A DNA stretch of 48,046 nt from contig JACPGT010000013.1 in assembly GCA_016188965.1 (NCBI GenBank), positions 68,563 to 116,608 of the forward strand. Reading direction: 5' to 3'. The position numbers and the translations under genes are program-made. Each line of letters begins with the position of its first letter. The stretch's first letter is position 1. Shown piece by piece: positions 8,660 to 18,278 of this stretch. A model generated the notes under the pieces. It ran no database searches, was not told where the DNA came from, and worked only from the letters and a program-made list of their open reading frames with translations. This DNA is from Microcaldota archaeon (GTDB taxonomy: Archaea; Micrarchaeota; Micrarchaeia; Norongarragalinales; Norongarragalinaceae).

Positions 8660-10039
8660 TTACTTGCGGTACTTGCGGCCGTATTTCTCGAGGTGTTCCG
8701 GCTTGACACGTTTGAGTTCGTCCTCGGGGATTCCGGCGAGCAGTTCCCAGCCCAGGTCCAGCGAGTCCTCGATCGAGCGGTTCTCGTTGCGGCCCTGCTG
8801 GATGAAGCGCTGTTCGAACTCGTTGGCGAATTTGAGAAACTTCTTGTCTTTTTCTCCAAGCGCTTCCTCGCCGACGACGGCGACCAGTTGGCGCAAGTCA
8901 CGACCTTGAGCGTACGACGCGTACAGTTGGGACGAGACGCCGGCGTGGTCCTCACGCGTGCGTTTGGCTCCAATACCCAAGTTCATCAACCGCGACAAGC
9001 TAGGCAATACGTCGACGTTGGGGTAGATGTTCTTGCGGTGCAGTTCACGCGAAAGCACGATTTGGCCTTCGGTGATGTAACCGGTCAAGTCGGGAATGGG
9101 GTGCGTGATGTCCTCTTCCGGCATGGTCAAGATGGGCAACTGGGTGACGGTGCCTTTCTTGCCCTTGATGGTGCCGGCGCGCTCGTACAGCGACGCCAAG
9201 TCGGTGTACATGTAACCGGGGTAGCCACGGCGGCCGGGCACTTCTTGGCGGGCGGCGGCGACTTCACGCAAGCTGTCACAGTAGTTAGTCATGTCCGTCA
9301 TGACGACCAGCACCTGCATGTCCTTCTCGTACGCCAGGTACTCGGCGGTCGTGAGGGCCAAACGGGGCGTCAGGATGCGCTCAATGGACGGGTCGTTGGC
9401 GAGGTTCAAGAAGAGCACGGCGCGCTCCAAGGCACCCGTCTTCTCGAAGTCCTTCATGAAGAACTGCGCTTCGGCGTTGGTGATGCCCATGGCGGCGAAG
9501 ACGACGACGAATTCCTCTCCGGATCCGCGCACCGTGGCCTGGCGGGCGATCTGCACGGCCAGTTCGTTGTGCGGCAAGCCGGCCGTCGAGAAAATGGGCA
9601 ATTTCTGTCCGCGCACCAGCGTGTTCAGAGCGTCGATGGTGGAGATACCCGTCTGGATGAAGTCGTGCGGCTCGGCACGGGCGTACGGGTTGATGGCAAA
9701 ACCGTTGATGTCCAGCCGTTCGGCCGACGTCACGGGCGCGCCTTTGTCCAGCGGCTGGCCGGTGCCGTCGAAGACGCGGCCCAGCATGTCTTCCGACACG
9801 GGCAGCTTGAACGTCTCGCCCAAAAAGCGGATGGACGTCTTGTGCGTGTCCAGACCGGTCGTGGCGCCGAAGACCTGCACGGCGGCAAGACCCTTGGAGG
9901 ATTCCAGCACTTGCCCCCGCAGCTTCTCGCCGGAGGGCATGATGATTTCGACGGTCTCGTTGTAGGCCGCGGCGGGCACGTCCTCGACGAAGACGATGGG
10001 ACCGAAGATTTCCTTTACAGTCTGATACTCTTTGATCAT
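8660..10039 (-). CDS. atpB: A-type ATP synthase subunit B
   Basis: Non-catalytic nucleotide-binding subunit of the A1 head; alternates with subunit A in the hexamer. 459 aa, usual length. Typical blocks seen: [35 protein letters not shown] and [14 protein letters not shown]. As expected for subunit B, there is no canonical Walker A. Start chosen at 10039 ([14 protein letters not shown]) because AGGTGA sits 9 nt upstream; an ATG at 10048 overlaps that site. Starts 20 nt after atpA, so translation is probably coupled. Confidence 0.97.
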   Translation of the reverse strand: MIKEYQTVKEIFGPIVFVEDVPAAAYNETVEIIMPSGEKLRGQVLESSKGLAAVQVFGATTGLDTHKTSIRFLGETFKLPVSEDMLGRVFDGTGQPLDKGAPVTSAERLDINGFAINPYARAEPHDFIQTGISTIDALNTLVRGQKLPIFSTAGLPHNELAVQIARQATVRGSGEEFVVVFAAMGITNAEAQFFMKDFEKTGALERAVLFLNLANDPSIERILTPRLALTTAEYLAYEKDMQVLVVMTDMTNYCDSLREVAAARQEVPGRRGYPGYMYTDLASLYERAGTIKGKKGTVTQLPILTMPEEDITHPIPDLTGYITEGQIVLSRELHRKNIYPNVDVLPSLSRLMNLGIGAKRTREDHAGVSSQLYASYAQGRDLRQLVAVVGEEALGEKDKKFLKFANEFEQRFIQQGRNENRSIEDSLDLGWELLAGIPEDELKRVKPEHLEKYGRKYRK

Positions 10040-10059
10040 TTCGTTCATTCACCTTGGGG

Positions 10060-11832
10060 TCAATCGGACTTGGCGTTGGCCTTGTGCACAGGCGTCGCGT
10101 GCGCGTGCGGCGTCAGGGCAGCGTCCAACTCCTTCTGGATGTGCTCGCACGTCTTTTTGATGTCCGCGTCGGGCACGCGTTTGAGTTGGGGAATCTGTTC
10201 GCGGGCCTTGACCGACATGATCTTGTCCAGGGGCATCTCGACGGCCAGTGCGTCGTTGGCCTTGTCGTAGAAGTGCAGAATGGTCTTGAGCATCCAGTAC
10301 TGCTTCTGCGGCGTTGCGTAGGCGTCCTGGGGGTCGAACGAGTTCTGCTGCAAGAAGTCCTCGCGGATCATCTTGGTCGCCTCCAACACGAGCCGCTCTT
10401 TTTCCGGCAGGGCGTCAGGGCCAATGAGCTGCACGATGTTCTGCAGTTCCTCTTCCTTTTGCAGCAAACCCATGGCTTTCGAGCGCATGGGGTAGAAGTC
10501 TTTGCCCACGTGTTCGGCATACCAATCGGCCAGCTCGTTGTCGTACAGCGAGTAGCTCTTGAGCCAGTTGATGGCCGGATAGTGGCGGCGGCGCGACAAG
10601 TTGGCATCCAGCGCCCAGAACACCTTGGTGATGCGCAGCGTGCCTTGCGAGACCGGTTCGGAAATGTCGCCGCCAGCAGGCGAGACGGCGCCGATGACGG
10701 TGACGGAACCTTCGCGACTAGGCGATCCGAGGCATTGGACGTTGCCTGCACGCTCGTAAAATTCAGCCAGCTTGCGGCCCAAGTAGGCCGGGTAACCTTC
10801 CTCGCCGGGCATTTCCTCCATGCGGCCCGAGATTTCACGCATGGCTTCGGCCCACCGGGAAGTGGAGTCGGCCATCAAGGCAACGGAGTAACCCATGTCG
10901 CGGTAGTATTCAGCCAGCGTGATGCCCGTGTACACCGAAGCCTCACGCGCGGCCACCGGCATGTTGGACGTGTTGGCGATCAGAACGGTGCGCTCCATCA
11001 AGGGCTTCTTGGTGCGCGGGTCCTCCAGCTTGGGAAACTCCGTCAACACTTCCGTCATCTCGTTGCCGCGCTCGCCGCAACCGATGTAGACGATGACCTG
11101 GGCGTCAGAGTACTTGGCCAAGTCCTGCTGGTTGACGGTCTTGCCCGAGCCGAACGGGCCGGGAATGGCGCCAGCGCCGCCTTTGGCGATGGGGAAGAAC
11201 GTGTCCATGATGCGCTTGCCAGTCACGAGCGGGCTGGAAAAACGGAGTTTTTCCTTAGTGGGCCTCGGCGCGCGCACGCTCCACTTCTGCGAGAGGAAGA
11301 GGTCCGAGCTTCCGACTTGTCCGATGGCGTCGCGCACGGTGTACGTGCCGGACTTGATGGCCAACAATTTGCCGGCCTTGAAATGCGGCGGCACGAGAAT
11401 CTTGTGCTCGATGTTCGTCTCTTGGACCGTACCGAGAATGTCGCCGGGATGGACCGTGTCGCCTTTCTTGACGACGGCTTGAAACTCCCACTTGGCCTTG
11501 GGATCCAAGGCAGGGATGTTCACGCCGCGGTGGATGAAGGCACCGGTGCGGGCTTGGATGACGTCCAGCGGACGCTGGATGCCGTCGAAAACGGCCTTCA
11601 GAAGGCCAGGACCGAGCTCGACCTGCAAAGGCGCGCCGGTTCCGACAATCGTGTCGCCGGGCTTCAGACCGGACGTGTCTTCGTAGACCTGGATGGAGGC
11701 GCGGTCGTACTTCAGCGAGATGATTTCACCCAGCAGCTCCTCGTCGCCGACTTTGACGACTTCGTTGATCTGCGCGCCGAGCATGCCCTCGGCGACGATG
11801 ACCGGTCCTGAAATCTTAGCGAGTTTTCCCAT
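10060..11832 (-). CDS. atpA: A-type ATP synthase catalytic subunit A
   Basis: Catalytic subunit of the A1 head. 590 aa, with the long non-homologous region typical of A subunits after the N-terminal barrel. Walker A is GPFGSGKT (about residues 225-232); the catalytic acidic stretch [13 protein letters not shown] and [19 protein letters not shown] follow. No intein is present, although this site hosts inteins in some archaea. Start at 11832 ([10 protein letters not shown]) has AGGTGA 8 nt upstream; an upstream TTG in frame is less likely. 21 nt after atpF. Confidence 0.98.
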   Translation of the reverse strand: MGKLAKISGPVIVAEGMLGAQINEVVKVGDEELLGEIISLKYDRASIQVYEDTSGLKPGDTIVGTGAPLQVELGPGLLKAVFDGIQRPLDVIQARTGAFIHRGVNIPALDPKAKWEFQAVVKKGDTVHPGDILGTVQETNIEHKILVPPHFKAGKLLAIKSGTYTVRDAIGQVGSSDLFLSQKWSVRAPRPTKEKLRFSSPLVTGKRIMDTFFPIAKGGAGAIPGPFGSGKTVNQQDLAKYSDAQVIVYIGCGERGNEMTEVLTEFPKLEDPRTKKPLMERTVLIANTSNMPVAAREASVYTGITLAEYYRDMGYSVALMADSTSRWAEAMREISGRMEEMPGEEGYPAYLGRKLAEFYERAGNVQCLGSPSREGSVTVIGAVSPAGGDISEPVSQGTLRITKVFWALDANLSRRRHYPAINWLKSYSLYDNELADWYAEHVGKDFYPMRSKAMGLLQKEEELQNIVQLIGPDALPEKERLVLEATKMIREDFLQQNSFDPQDAYATPQKQYWMLKTILHFYDKANDALAVEMPLDKIMSVKAREQIPQLKRVPDADIKKTCEHIQKELDAALTPHAHATPVHKANAKSD

Positions 11833-11853
11833 GGCGATTTTCACCTGCAATGA

Positions 11854-12171
11854 TTATTTCATGATGTCCACGCCGATGGCGCGCTTGACCAGCGCAGCCA
11901 GGTTGGCGCTTCCTTGAGCGGTCTTGGTCTTCTTGCCGGGGATGACCACCACCACCGGCTTCGTGCTTTCCTCTGCATTCTTGCGCATCTTGGCCGATGC
12001 GGCCTCCATCACGTCTTGGCTGACGATGAGGATGCCGACGTGATCGGCGGCCAGCGCCTCGGCCAGCGTGGCGTCGGCGTCACCGCGCGTCTCGAACGTC
12101 TTCTGCACGCCCGCCAAGCGGAAGCCCAACAACGTTTCCGAATCGCCGACCACTGCAATCGCGTCTTTCAT
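11854..12171 (-). CDS. atpF: A-type ATP synthase subunit F
   Basis: Small regulatory central-stalk subunit (105 aa). Seen: MKDAIAVVGDSETLLGFRLAG at the N-terminus, the Rossmann-like fold pattern DHVGILIVSQDV, and a C-terminal PGKKTK region. Its ATG directly abuts the atpC stop (TAG-ATG), indicating translational coupling. Position between C and A matches the conserved archaeal order. Confidence 0.95.
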   Translation of the reverse strand: MKDAIAVVGDSETLLGFRLAGVQKTFETRGDADATLAEALAADHVGILIVSQDVMEAASAKMRKNAEESTKPVVVVIPGKKTKTAQGSANLAALVKRAIGVDIMK

Positions 12172-13182
12172 CTATGCCACGTCCCCGACCAGGAAGGGTC
12201 TGAATTGTTCCTCGACTCCGAAGTGCTTGCCCAGCGCGAGGCGCTTGAGGTTCGCGATCTCGGCCGACTTGAGGTAGAGATAGCCGATGACGACGCCGAA
12301 GTTCAAGACCGATGCGCGGAACGTACGTAGCACGCCTTGGATGAAGCGCTTCTCCAGCGCCAGTTCGATGGTGCTCAACGCTGGTTTGGCACGGTAGGCG
12401 GCCAGCACGTCGTCCGGCAGGTCCAGAAGCGCGATGGCCGCGTCCAGATCCGGCGCCTTGATGAGCGCCTGCACATTGAGCGAGAGGCTCCCGAAGAGTT
12501 CTTTCTGGATGTCTTCAGGCTTTGCGTACGACTTGAGGCGCAACACGATCATGCTGTGGAGGAATTCCTGGCGCAATTTGAGCAGCTGACGCGTGTTGGG
12601 ATGGTCCTTGCCTTTGATGACGGCGGACACCTGCTTGGCGTACGTGCGGTCCAACGCCTGGCTCAAAGCACGAAAATCGCGCTGTTCCAGGATGCGTTTT
12701 TCGTCGGCGCGCACCGCATCGCCGGTCCAGGATAGGCGCAGGACGGCTACCAGGCCGGCCCAGTCCTTCTGTTCCAGCAGGCGTTCGGCCAATTTGCGGC
12801 CGGCGTCGGTGGCCACGGTTAATTCGTCGATGCTCACCGGCTGACCCAACGCCTTCTTGGCACAGATGGTCTTGATGTCCTGCAATTCCCACTCACGCAA
12901 CAGCACGTCCAAAGCGGGCTTGGCCCGCGCGGGGATGATGTCCTCGACTTTGCGCAGCGTATGCATCCAGACGTCCTGGAAGCCCACCAAAAGCAGTTCA
13001 ATCCCCGAGTGCTTCTGCGACGCGTGCACCAAAGCATCCTTGTACGAAGTCTCCTGTAGAAGCACCGTCATCTCAGGCAAGCTGGACACGCCGTACAAGT
13101 CGGCCATCTGCTTGCGTGACAGCAGGCGCGTCTCCATCGCCTTGATGCGCGTGGATGCATACCCGTACATGAGATCCGGCAT
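12172..13182 (-). CDS. atpC: A-type ATP synthase subunit C
   Basis: 336-aa helical subunit that connects the central stalk to the membrane rotor (V-type subunit d homologue). The N-terminus LMYGYASTRIKAMETRLLSR is typical of the family (YxYxxxRIxAxExxLL). Start ATG directly follows the atpE stop codon, and its own stop abuts atpF. No odd features. Confidence 0.94.
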   Translation of the reverse strand: MPDLMYGYASTRIKAMETRLLSRKQMADLYGVSSLPEMTVLLQETSYKDALVHASQKHSGIELLLVGFQDVWMHTLRKVEDIIPARAKPALDVLLREWELQDIKTICAKKALGQPVSIDELTVATDAGRKLAERLLEQKDWAGLVAVLRLSWTGDAVRADEKRILEQRDFRALSQALDRTYAKQVSAVIKGKDHPNTRQLLKLRQEFLHSMIVLRLKSYAKPEDIQKELFGSLSLNVQALIKAPDLDAAIALLDLPDDVLAAYRAKPALSTIELALEKRFIQGVLRTFRASVLNFGVVIGYLYLKSAEIANLKRLALGKHFGVEEQFRPFLVGDVA

Positions 13183-13734
13183 CTAGAGTTCCTCGAAAAT
13201 GGCCTGGCGGAGTTTCTCCAGGCTCTGTTCGTACAACGCCTCGAACGTGTGGTTGACGCGGATGCGGCCGTCGGCGGTTGACACGATGCATCCGCCCCAG
13301 CATTCGTGCTCGGCCACGTCGGCATAACCCCACTTCTTGAGCTTGGCCGCGTCTTTTCGGCGGGCCAGGATGCGGACCGAGCCGCCCAGCGCGTCAGCAC
13401 CATGCTCGGCCAGCCCTTTGAGGACGGTGTCGTACTTGGCCGAATCGGCGAATTCCTGCAACGCGGCCTTGACCTCGTCCAGTTGCTCGGCCACCACGGC
13501 GTCGCGCGCCTCGGCGATGCGTTTCTTGCCTTCCAGGCGTGCGGCCGAAACCTGGCTCATCTTCTGCGCCGCCTCGTCCTTGGCCTTGATGCGTGCCTGG
13601 TCCAGGATGGACTTGGCGGAAGCCTCCGCTTCGCTCACGATGCGGCTGGCTTCGGTTTCGGCTTCTTTAAGCGCCTCACGGCGCGTACGGGCCGCTTCGA
13701 GCCTGATTTCCTTGCGCAACTGATCCAACGTCAT
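13183..13734 (-). CDS. atpE: A-type ATP synthase subunit E
   Basis: Peripheral-stalk subunit, 183 aa. A long charged, Ala-rich coiled coil fills residues 1-100 (repeated EA, AK, RR patterns), followed by a globular C-terminal domain with GGCIVSTADGRIRVNHTFEA, the hallmark of the family. Pairs with subunit H (15969-16310). Its stop abuts the atpC ATG. Confidence 0.94.
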   Translation of the reverse strand: MTLDQLRKEIRLEAARTRREALKEAETEASRIVSEAEASAKSILDQARIKAKDEAAQKMSQVSAARLEGKKRIAEARDAVVAEQLDEVKAALQEFADSAKYDTVLKGLAEHGADALGGSVRILARRKDAAKLKKWGYADVAEHECWGGCIVSTADGRIRVNHTFEALYEQSLEKLRQAIFEEL

Positions 13735-13775
13735 AGTGCAATCAACTGCCTTTTGCGGCGGTTCGATCGGTCCGC

Positions 13776-14006
13776 TTACTCGATTTTGCCGAGCAGCAGA
13801 AAGCCGATGATGAAGCCCAACAGGACGATGGTTTCAGGCAACGCCAGCAAGATGATGACCTGACCGAAGGCGTTCTCGCGCTCCGCCAGAAGACCCATGC
13901 CGGCCGAGCCGATGTTGGCCTGTGCGTATGCCGTACCGATGGCGCCGCCCAAGACGGCCAACCCGGCACCCAACGCAATCAAACCCGTTCCAAAATCTAT
14001 GGCCAT
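13776..14006 (-). CDS. atpK: A-type ATP synthase subunit K (proteolipid)
   Basis: Rotor-ring subunit, 76 aa, a single two-helix hairpin. Helix 1 is rich in Gly/Ala; helix 2 contains LPETIVLLGFIIGF with the ion-binding Glu. Single-hairpin rather than duplicated form. Whether the ring carries H+ or Na+ cannot be decided from the residues I can confidently align. 50 nt after atpI. Confidence 0.94.
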   Translation of the reverse strand: MAIDFGTGLIALGAGLAVLGGAIGTAYAQANIGSAGMGLLAERENAFGQVIILLALPETIVLLGFIIGFLLLGKIE

Positions 14007-14056
14007 ACTTCAATTCACCTCAGATTCAAACACGAAACTCATACGCAGGATACGAT

Positions 14057-15955
14057 TCACGGCCGTTGGTCTTCCTCCCGCAACGAGACGAACGCGCGGC
14101 CGCCGCCGTGGTAGAACTTCGAGAAGAACTCCACGTAGTGCAGACGCAGGGACTGGATGGCGGATTCGAAAATGCCCAACGCCAGGGCGAAGACCTGGCC
14201 CACGATGAACGCGATGGAGAACAGGATGAACGCCAGCAGGCCCATCGGGTCAAGCGAGGGCTGAAGCGGAATCTGGTTGACCATGCCGGCCAACACCACG
14301 CCAACGATGCCCAGCGCCATGATACGCAGGTAGGACACCAAGTTGCCCACCACGCTGGGCAGCTCGAACACGGCGTTGGCGCCTTCCGTCAGCAGCAGGC
14401 CGACGAAGGCGGCGGCGACAAGGCCCAGCCAGTACGCGTCGGGAAGCAGGCGGCCGTATTCGGCGAAAAGCGCCAGGCCTTCGATGTTCGCCGAAAGCGA
14501 GAGGACGGCCATGAGCGACACGAGCATGAAAAGCCACGAGACTTTCGCGGCCATGTGCTTGAAGTGCTTCTCCCGGAAGGCCACGTATGCGCCCACGGCA
14601 AAACCGAGGCCCAAGTGGACGAATCCGAAGAACAGCGACAACTGCATGAGGTGCATGATGCCTTCCTCTTCCAAACGGTGGATGATCGGATGCAGCGGGA
14701 AGCCCAAGATGGTCTCCGCGCCGAAGAATTCGCCGAAGACGAATCCCCAGATCATCGTCCAGATGCCGGATAGGATCATCATGCCGGCGATGCTGCGGAA
14801 GAAACCGGTCTTGAACTTCCGGCGCATCAGAAGCGCGATGCCGATCATGGCCAAGCCGTAGCCGACGTCACCCAAGATCATGCCGAAGAATATGGGAAAG
14901 GAGATGAAAGTCAGGATCGTGGGGTCCAGTTCGTGATAACTCGGAAGCGAAAGAGCCTTGACGAGGAATTCGAACGGACGGATGGGGCGCGGATTGTTCA
15001 ATTTCGTCGGCGGCGTCTCACGCGTCGGCACCGTTTCCAGCAACACGCCGCTGCCCAAGCGATTGTCCAGCGCGGACTGCAACTCGGACAGCCGCTTTTC
15101 AGGAATCCAGCCTTCCGCCGCCGTCAGCATGGCGCTCTGGCCGAACTTCGTCGGCAGTTCGGCTTTCTTGGCCGCCACATCGAAGCCGGCCAGCAATTCG
15201 GAAAACGCGGCGGCCTTGTGCTGGACGAACCAATCCAGGCGGCGCTGCACCGAGGCCCATTCGGCATGCGCGGATTGGACCTGCAGTTCCAGTTCATCCC
15301 AAGCCTGGGAAAACGAGCCGCTGACGCGGGGAATCTCGAAGACGTGGTCCGCCGTATTCAGCGCGGCTTTGACCTGTTCGTCCGAACGGGAGTCGTACGC
15401 CAAAAAGACATAGTGGTCCTTGCCGTCGCGCACCACCACGGAATCATGTGCCAGTTCCTGCGGCACCTTCCAGCCCTTCGCGCCGGGAGTGACCTTCTGC
15501 AACGCGTCCCAGGAGAAATGTGGGCCGGGAGCAAAATAAGCGAAAGAAAGGCGGGGGGACGACAGCAGGCGCGCATCGACGTCCAGCTTGCGGAACGGCT
15601 TGAGTTTGACCTGGCGTTCCTCCAGCTCGGAAACGCGGCGGCGCAAGTCGTCCGCCGAACGTAGCCATGCCGAAAGCTCGTCGACCTTGAGGCGGTCAAA
15701 ATCGGCCACCAACGCGTCCACGGGCTTCTCGCGCACGCGAGCCGCCGGAACGATGCCCAGTTGGCTGGCCAACGCACGCAACACGATGAGCTTCTCGGAA
15801 ATCACGCGGAACGGATCCAACGGCTTGGATGCGGAGAATGCCTTGGCGTCGGCCACATGGATGACGCCGAAATCGTACAAAGAGTCGACCAAAGCGGCGC
15901 GCTGGGCCTTGGTGCAGAACGCGCGGACCTTGATGAGTTTTTCAGGGAAGAACAT
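14057..15955 (-). CDS. atpI: A-type ATP synthase subunit I (membrane stator)
   Basis: 632-aa subunit a homologue that forms the ion half-channels with the K ring. The N-terminal half is soluble and helical, with alternating coiled coil; the C-terminal half from about residue 330 holds seven or eight hydrophobic helices. Conserved patterns include PTKLNNPRPIRPFEFLV before the first helix, PIFFGMILGDVGYGL, and VSYLRIMALGIVGVVLA containing the essential Arg. 13 nt after atpH. Confidence 0.96.
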   Translation of the reverse strand: MFFPEKLIKVRAFCTKAQRAALVDSLYDFGVIHVADAKAFSASKPLDPFRVISEKLIVLRALASQLGIVPAARVREKPVDALVADFDRLKVDELSAWLRSADDLRRRVSELEERQVKLKPFRKLDVDARLLSSPRLSFAYFAPGPHFSWDALQKVTPGAKGWKVPQELAHDSVVVRDGKDHYVFLAYDSRSDEQVKAALNTADHVFEIPRVSGSFSQAWDELELQVQSAHAEWASVQRRLDWFVQHKAAAFSELLAGFDVAAKKAELPTKFGQSAMLTAAEGWIPEKRLSELQSALDNRLGSGVLLETVPTRETPPTKLNNPRPIRPFEFLVKALSLPSYHELDPTILTFISFPIFFGMILGDVGYGLAMIGIALLMRRKFKTGFFRSIAGMMILSGIWTMIWGFVFGEFFGAETILGFPLHPIIHRLEEEGIMHLMQLSLFFGFVHLGLGFAVGAYVAFREKHFKHMAAKVSWLFMLVSLMAVLSLSANIEGLALFAEYGRLLPDAYWLGLVAAAFVGLLLTEGANAVFELPSVVGNLVSYLRIMALGIVGVVLAGMVNQIPLQPSLDPMGLLAFILFSIAFIVGQVFALALGIFESAIQSLRLHYVEFFSKFYHGGGRAFVSLREEDQRP

Positions 15956-15968
15956 CAGAGGCAGGACT

Positions 15969-16310
15969 CTACGGGAACACCAAGGGCAACAGCTTGGACG
16001 TCAAGTTGAGTTTCTTCTTTTTCAGGGCCGCCGCTTCCTTGTCCGCCTGCTTCAGCAAAGCGTCTTTTTCCGCGTCCACGCGGGCCTGCTCCAAAGCCAG
16101 GACGCGTTGCCGTTCGGCCTCCGCCTTTTCGCGGGCCTTTTCAAGCAAAGCCTGGGCCTTCTGGCGGGCGGCATCAATCACGGCCTGCTTCTCCTGCACC
16201 AGCGTTTCGGTCTCCCGAGCAAGCTTGGATTCCTCATCCGTCAATGCCTGGAGGTTGCGGGTCAATTCGTGCGATGCATCTGTATGGGAATGAACATGAT
16301 CCGACGACAT
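15969..16310 (-). CDS. atpH: A-type ATP synthase subunit H
   Basis: 113-aa peripheral-stalk partner of subunit E; first gene of the operon. Almost entirely Ala/Glu/Lys/Arg coiled coil (AARQKAQALLEKAREKAEAE), with a short unstructured start. It has a ribosome site (GGTGGAG) upstream of the ATG at 16310 and a ~170-nt leader, unlike the many leaderless genes in this window. Assignment rests on coiled-coil character and position, since sequence conservation in this family is low. Confidence 0.85.
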   Translation of the reverse strand: MSSDHVHSHTDASHELTRNLQALTDEESKLARETETLVQEKQAVIDAARQKAQALLEKAREKAEAERQRVLALEQARVDAEKDALLKQADKEAAALKKKKLNLTSKLLPLVFP

Positions 16311-16385
16311 AACCGCTCCACCATGCTACGCTGAAAAAGGACGGAAAATCGTAAAAACCGCTGACGCTGAAAAACGCGCGGTAAA

Positions 16386-16486
16386 CGGTTCCCGACCCTG
16401 CCTACTCACGCGCCATAGGGCGCGTGGCATCCGCACACGAGTCAGAACCCCACCGCGGATGCGCTCCCGCCTTGCGGGACAGGTTT
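16386..16486 (-). ncRNA. Candidate structured leader RNA of the ATPase operon
   Basis: On the minus strand, about 25 nt past the TATA box, three strong hairpins follow in a row: TCCCGC/GCGGGA with a 3-nt loop, GCATCCGC/GCGGATGC with a 20-nt loop, and CACGCGCC/GGCGCGTG with a 4-nt loop. Short outer arms (ACCTG ... CAGG) could close them into a multi-branch junction. T-rich runs (T5, T5, T4, T5) follow before the atpH ribosome site. It could be a regulatory leader (riboswitch or attenuator) or an independent small RNA that ends in the T-runs. I recognise no known riboswitch consensus. The remaining sequence between 16311 and 16708 holds no other gene that I can support. Confidence 0.45.
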
Positions 16487-16504
16487 GGTATTGCGACGCC
16501 CACC

Positions 16505-16512
16505 TATTTAAA
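16505..16512 (-). promoter_or_regulatory. TATA box upstream of the ATPase operon leader
   Basis: The minus strand reads TTTAAATA, the best archaeal TATA match in the gap, with predicted transcription start near 16482. That gives the atp operon a leader of ~170 nt carrying the three hairpins. Alternatively it drives a separate small RNA. Confidence 0.6.
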
Positions 16513-16708
16513 GCCGGCGGTCGCTTGCGACGGAATTCGGACAAAGAATGTGAATAGTATTCCGGACGGAAGGAAAAAGACGGGAAAAGCAAAGCGAAAA
16601 AAAAGAAGGTCGGATGCAAAGCCAAAGCCCGCATGGGCTTACAGGCCGGACAAGCCAAAAGGCCAACTGCCAAGTAACCTGGCAAGCAAACGCAGACGAT
16701 GCGGAGGC

Positions 16709-16879
16709 TTACGAAGAGAGGACGAACGCCAGGCCGCCGCCGATGCCCAGGAGGACGAAGAAGTCGGTGGAAAAGCCGTTCAACAACGCATACACGATGC
16801 CGTAGAACACGACGAGCATCCACAAACCACTGACGGCCATGATAAACGAATCCCAATCCAAGATGCTGGAGGCACCCAT
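16709..16879 (-). CDS. Small membrane protein, 56 aa
   Basis: Start ATG at 16879, stop at 16709. The translation begins MGASSILDWDSFIMAVSG and contains two hydrophobic helices, WMLVVFYGIVYALL and FFVLLGIGGGLAFVL, joined by a short NGFSTD loop, so it should form a membrane hairpin. Codon choice (GTC, GGC, CTC) matches the neighbouring genes, which supports coding. A T8 run about 100 nt after the stop may terminate it. It is divergent from ahcY. I do not recognise the family. Confidence 0.6.
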   Translation of the reverse strand: MGASSILDWDSFIMAVSGLWMLVVFYGIVYALLNGFSTDFFVLLGIGGGLAFVLSS

Positions 16880-16997
16880 TAAAAAAGTCGTGCGAGAACC
16901 ACCTCAAAACGCCTGGGCGGCAAACCGGGGTCTTCCAAACCCTAAAAAAGACGCCACGCCCAACACTGCTTTTCCCAACACACAGGTGATTCCGTTC

Positions 16998-18248
16998 ATG
17001 AGCCACGTCAAGAACCCCCAATTAGCCGCACAAGGAATGCAGAAACTGGACTGGGCGCAACGCAACATGCCCGTACTGGCTGAAATCCGCAAACGCTTCG
17101 AAAAAGAAAAACCATTCGCCAACAAGAACATCGCCTGCTGTCTGCACGTCACCAAGGAAACCGGCATCCTGGCCTTGGCCCTCAAGGCCGGCGGCGCCCG
17201 CGTCTCCCTCTGCGGCTCGAATCCCTTAAGCACGCAGGACGACGTCGCCGCGGCATTGGCCGAAAAAGGCATCGAAGTCTTCGCCTGGCGCGGCATCGGC
17301 AAAGAAGACTACTACAAAGCCGTCAACTCCGCGCTGGACGTCTTGCCGCACGTGGTCATCGACGACGGCGCCGACTTGATCAACACGCTACACCAAAGCC
17401 GGCGCGAATTGTTGCCCAACATCGTCGGCGGCCAGGAAGAGACCACCACCGGCGTCATCCGACTGCGCGCCATGGCCGCGGACGGAAAACTCGAATTCCC
17501 CGTCATCGCCGTCAACGACACGCCCACCAAGCATTACTTCGACAACTACTACGGCACGTCTCAAGGCACGCTGGACGCCATCATGCGCTCCACCAACGCA
17601 CTGGTCGCCGGCAAACATTTTGTGGTTGCAGGCTATGGTTGGTGCGGCAAAGGCATGGCCGTGCGCGCGCACGGAATGGGTGCCAAAGTGACCATCACCG
17701 AAGTGGACCCCGTCAAGGCCCTGGCCGCGCACATGGACGGCTTTACCGTCACCACGATGGACGAGGCGGCGAAATACGGCGACTTCTTCGTCACGCTCAC
17801 CGGCGACAAGGACGTCCTGACCAAAAAACACTTCGAAAAAATGAAGGACGGCGCAATCCTGGCCAACTCCGGGCACTTCGACTGCGAAATCGACGTCGCC
17901 GGATTGCAAAAACTGGCCAAAAGCAAGCAGACGCTGCGCGACAACCTCGACGAATACACCCTGCCGTCCGGCCGACGCGTCTTTCTGATCGGCGAAGGCC
18001 GCTTGGCGAACCTGGCCGCGGCCGAAGGCCACTCCTCGGAAATCATGGACCTGTCGTTCTCCGACCAGGCCCTGGCCGCCGAACACCTGCTCAAGAAAGG
18101 CAAGACCCTCAAAAGCGGCGTACACCTGTTGCCGGACGCACTTGACCAATTCGTCGCACAGACCAAGCTGGACACGCAAGGCGTCAAGATCGACAAACTG
18201 TCGGCCGAGCAAGAACACTACCTGAAAAGCTGGCAACACGGAACCTAG
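16998..18248 (+). CDS. ahcY: Adenosylhomocysteinase
   Basis: Hydrolyses S-adenosylhomocysteine to homocysteine and adenosine, relieving product inhibition of methyltransferases. 416 aa. Seen: N-terminal substrate domain with CCLHVTKETGILA and CGSNPLSTQDDVAA; catalytic block IDDGADL and VGGQEETTTGVIRL; NAD-binding glycine motif GYGWCGKGMA; C-terminal GEGRLANLAAAEGH and FSDQALAAEHL. Start at 16998 has AGGTGA 8 nt upstream; longer in-frame starts back to 16839 are not supported. Shorter than plant/bacterial forms, as usual in archaea. Confidence 0.97.
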   Translation: MSHVKNPQLAAQGMQKLDWAQRNMPVLAEIRKRFEKEKPFANKNIACCLHVTKETGILALALKAGGARVSLCGSNPLSTQDDVAAALAEKGIEVFAWRGIGKEDYYKAVNSALDVLPHVVIDDGADLINTLHQSRRELLPNIVGGQEETTTGVIRLRAMAADGKLEFPVIAVNDTPTKHYFDNYYGTSQGTLDAIMRSTNALVAGKHFVVAGYGWCGKGMAVRAHGMGAKVTITEVDPVKALAAHMDGFTVTTMDEAAKYGDFFVTLTGDKDVLTKKHFEKMKDGAILANSGHFDCEIDVAGLQKLAKSKQTLRDNLDEYTLPSGRRVFLIGEGRLANLAAAEGHSSEIMDLSFSDQALAAEHLLKKGKTLKSGVHLLPDALDQFVAQTKLDTQGVKIDKLSAEQEHYLKSWQHGT

Positions 18249-18278
18249 AGCCAGAACGCTGAAAGACCAAACACGCAA

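Noticed and set aside
8603-11811. Long open frames on the plus strand opposite atpA and atpB (over 550 codons)
   Set aside because: Shadow frames caused by G+C-rich codons of the real genes; translations are Arg/Gly/His-rich without domains.
16326-17021. 231-codon open frame on the minus strand
   Set aside because: Low-complexity Arg/Phe-rich translation; it overlaps the ahcY start, the small membrane ORF and the hairpin leader, which explain the region better.
17215-17235. GGCTCGAATCCC as a possible tRNA T-arm
   Set aside because: It lies inside ahcY coding sequence and no acceptor stem or anticodon arm can be paired around it.
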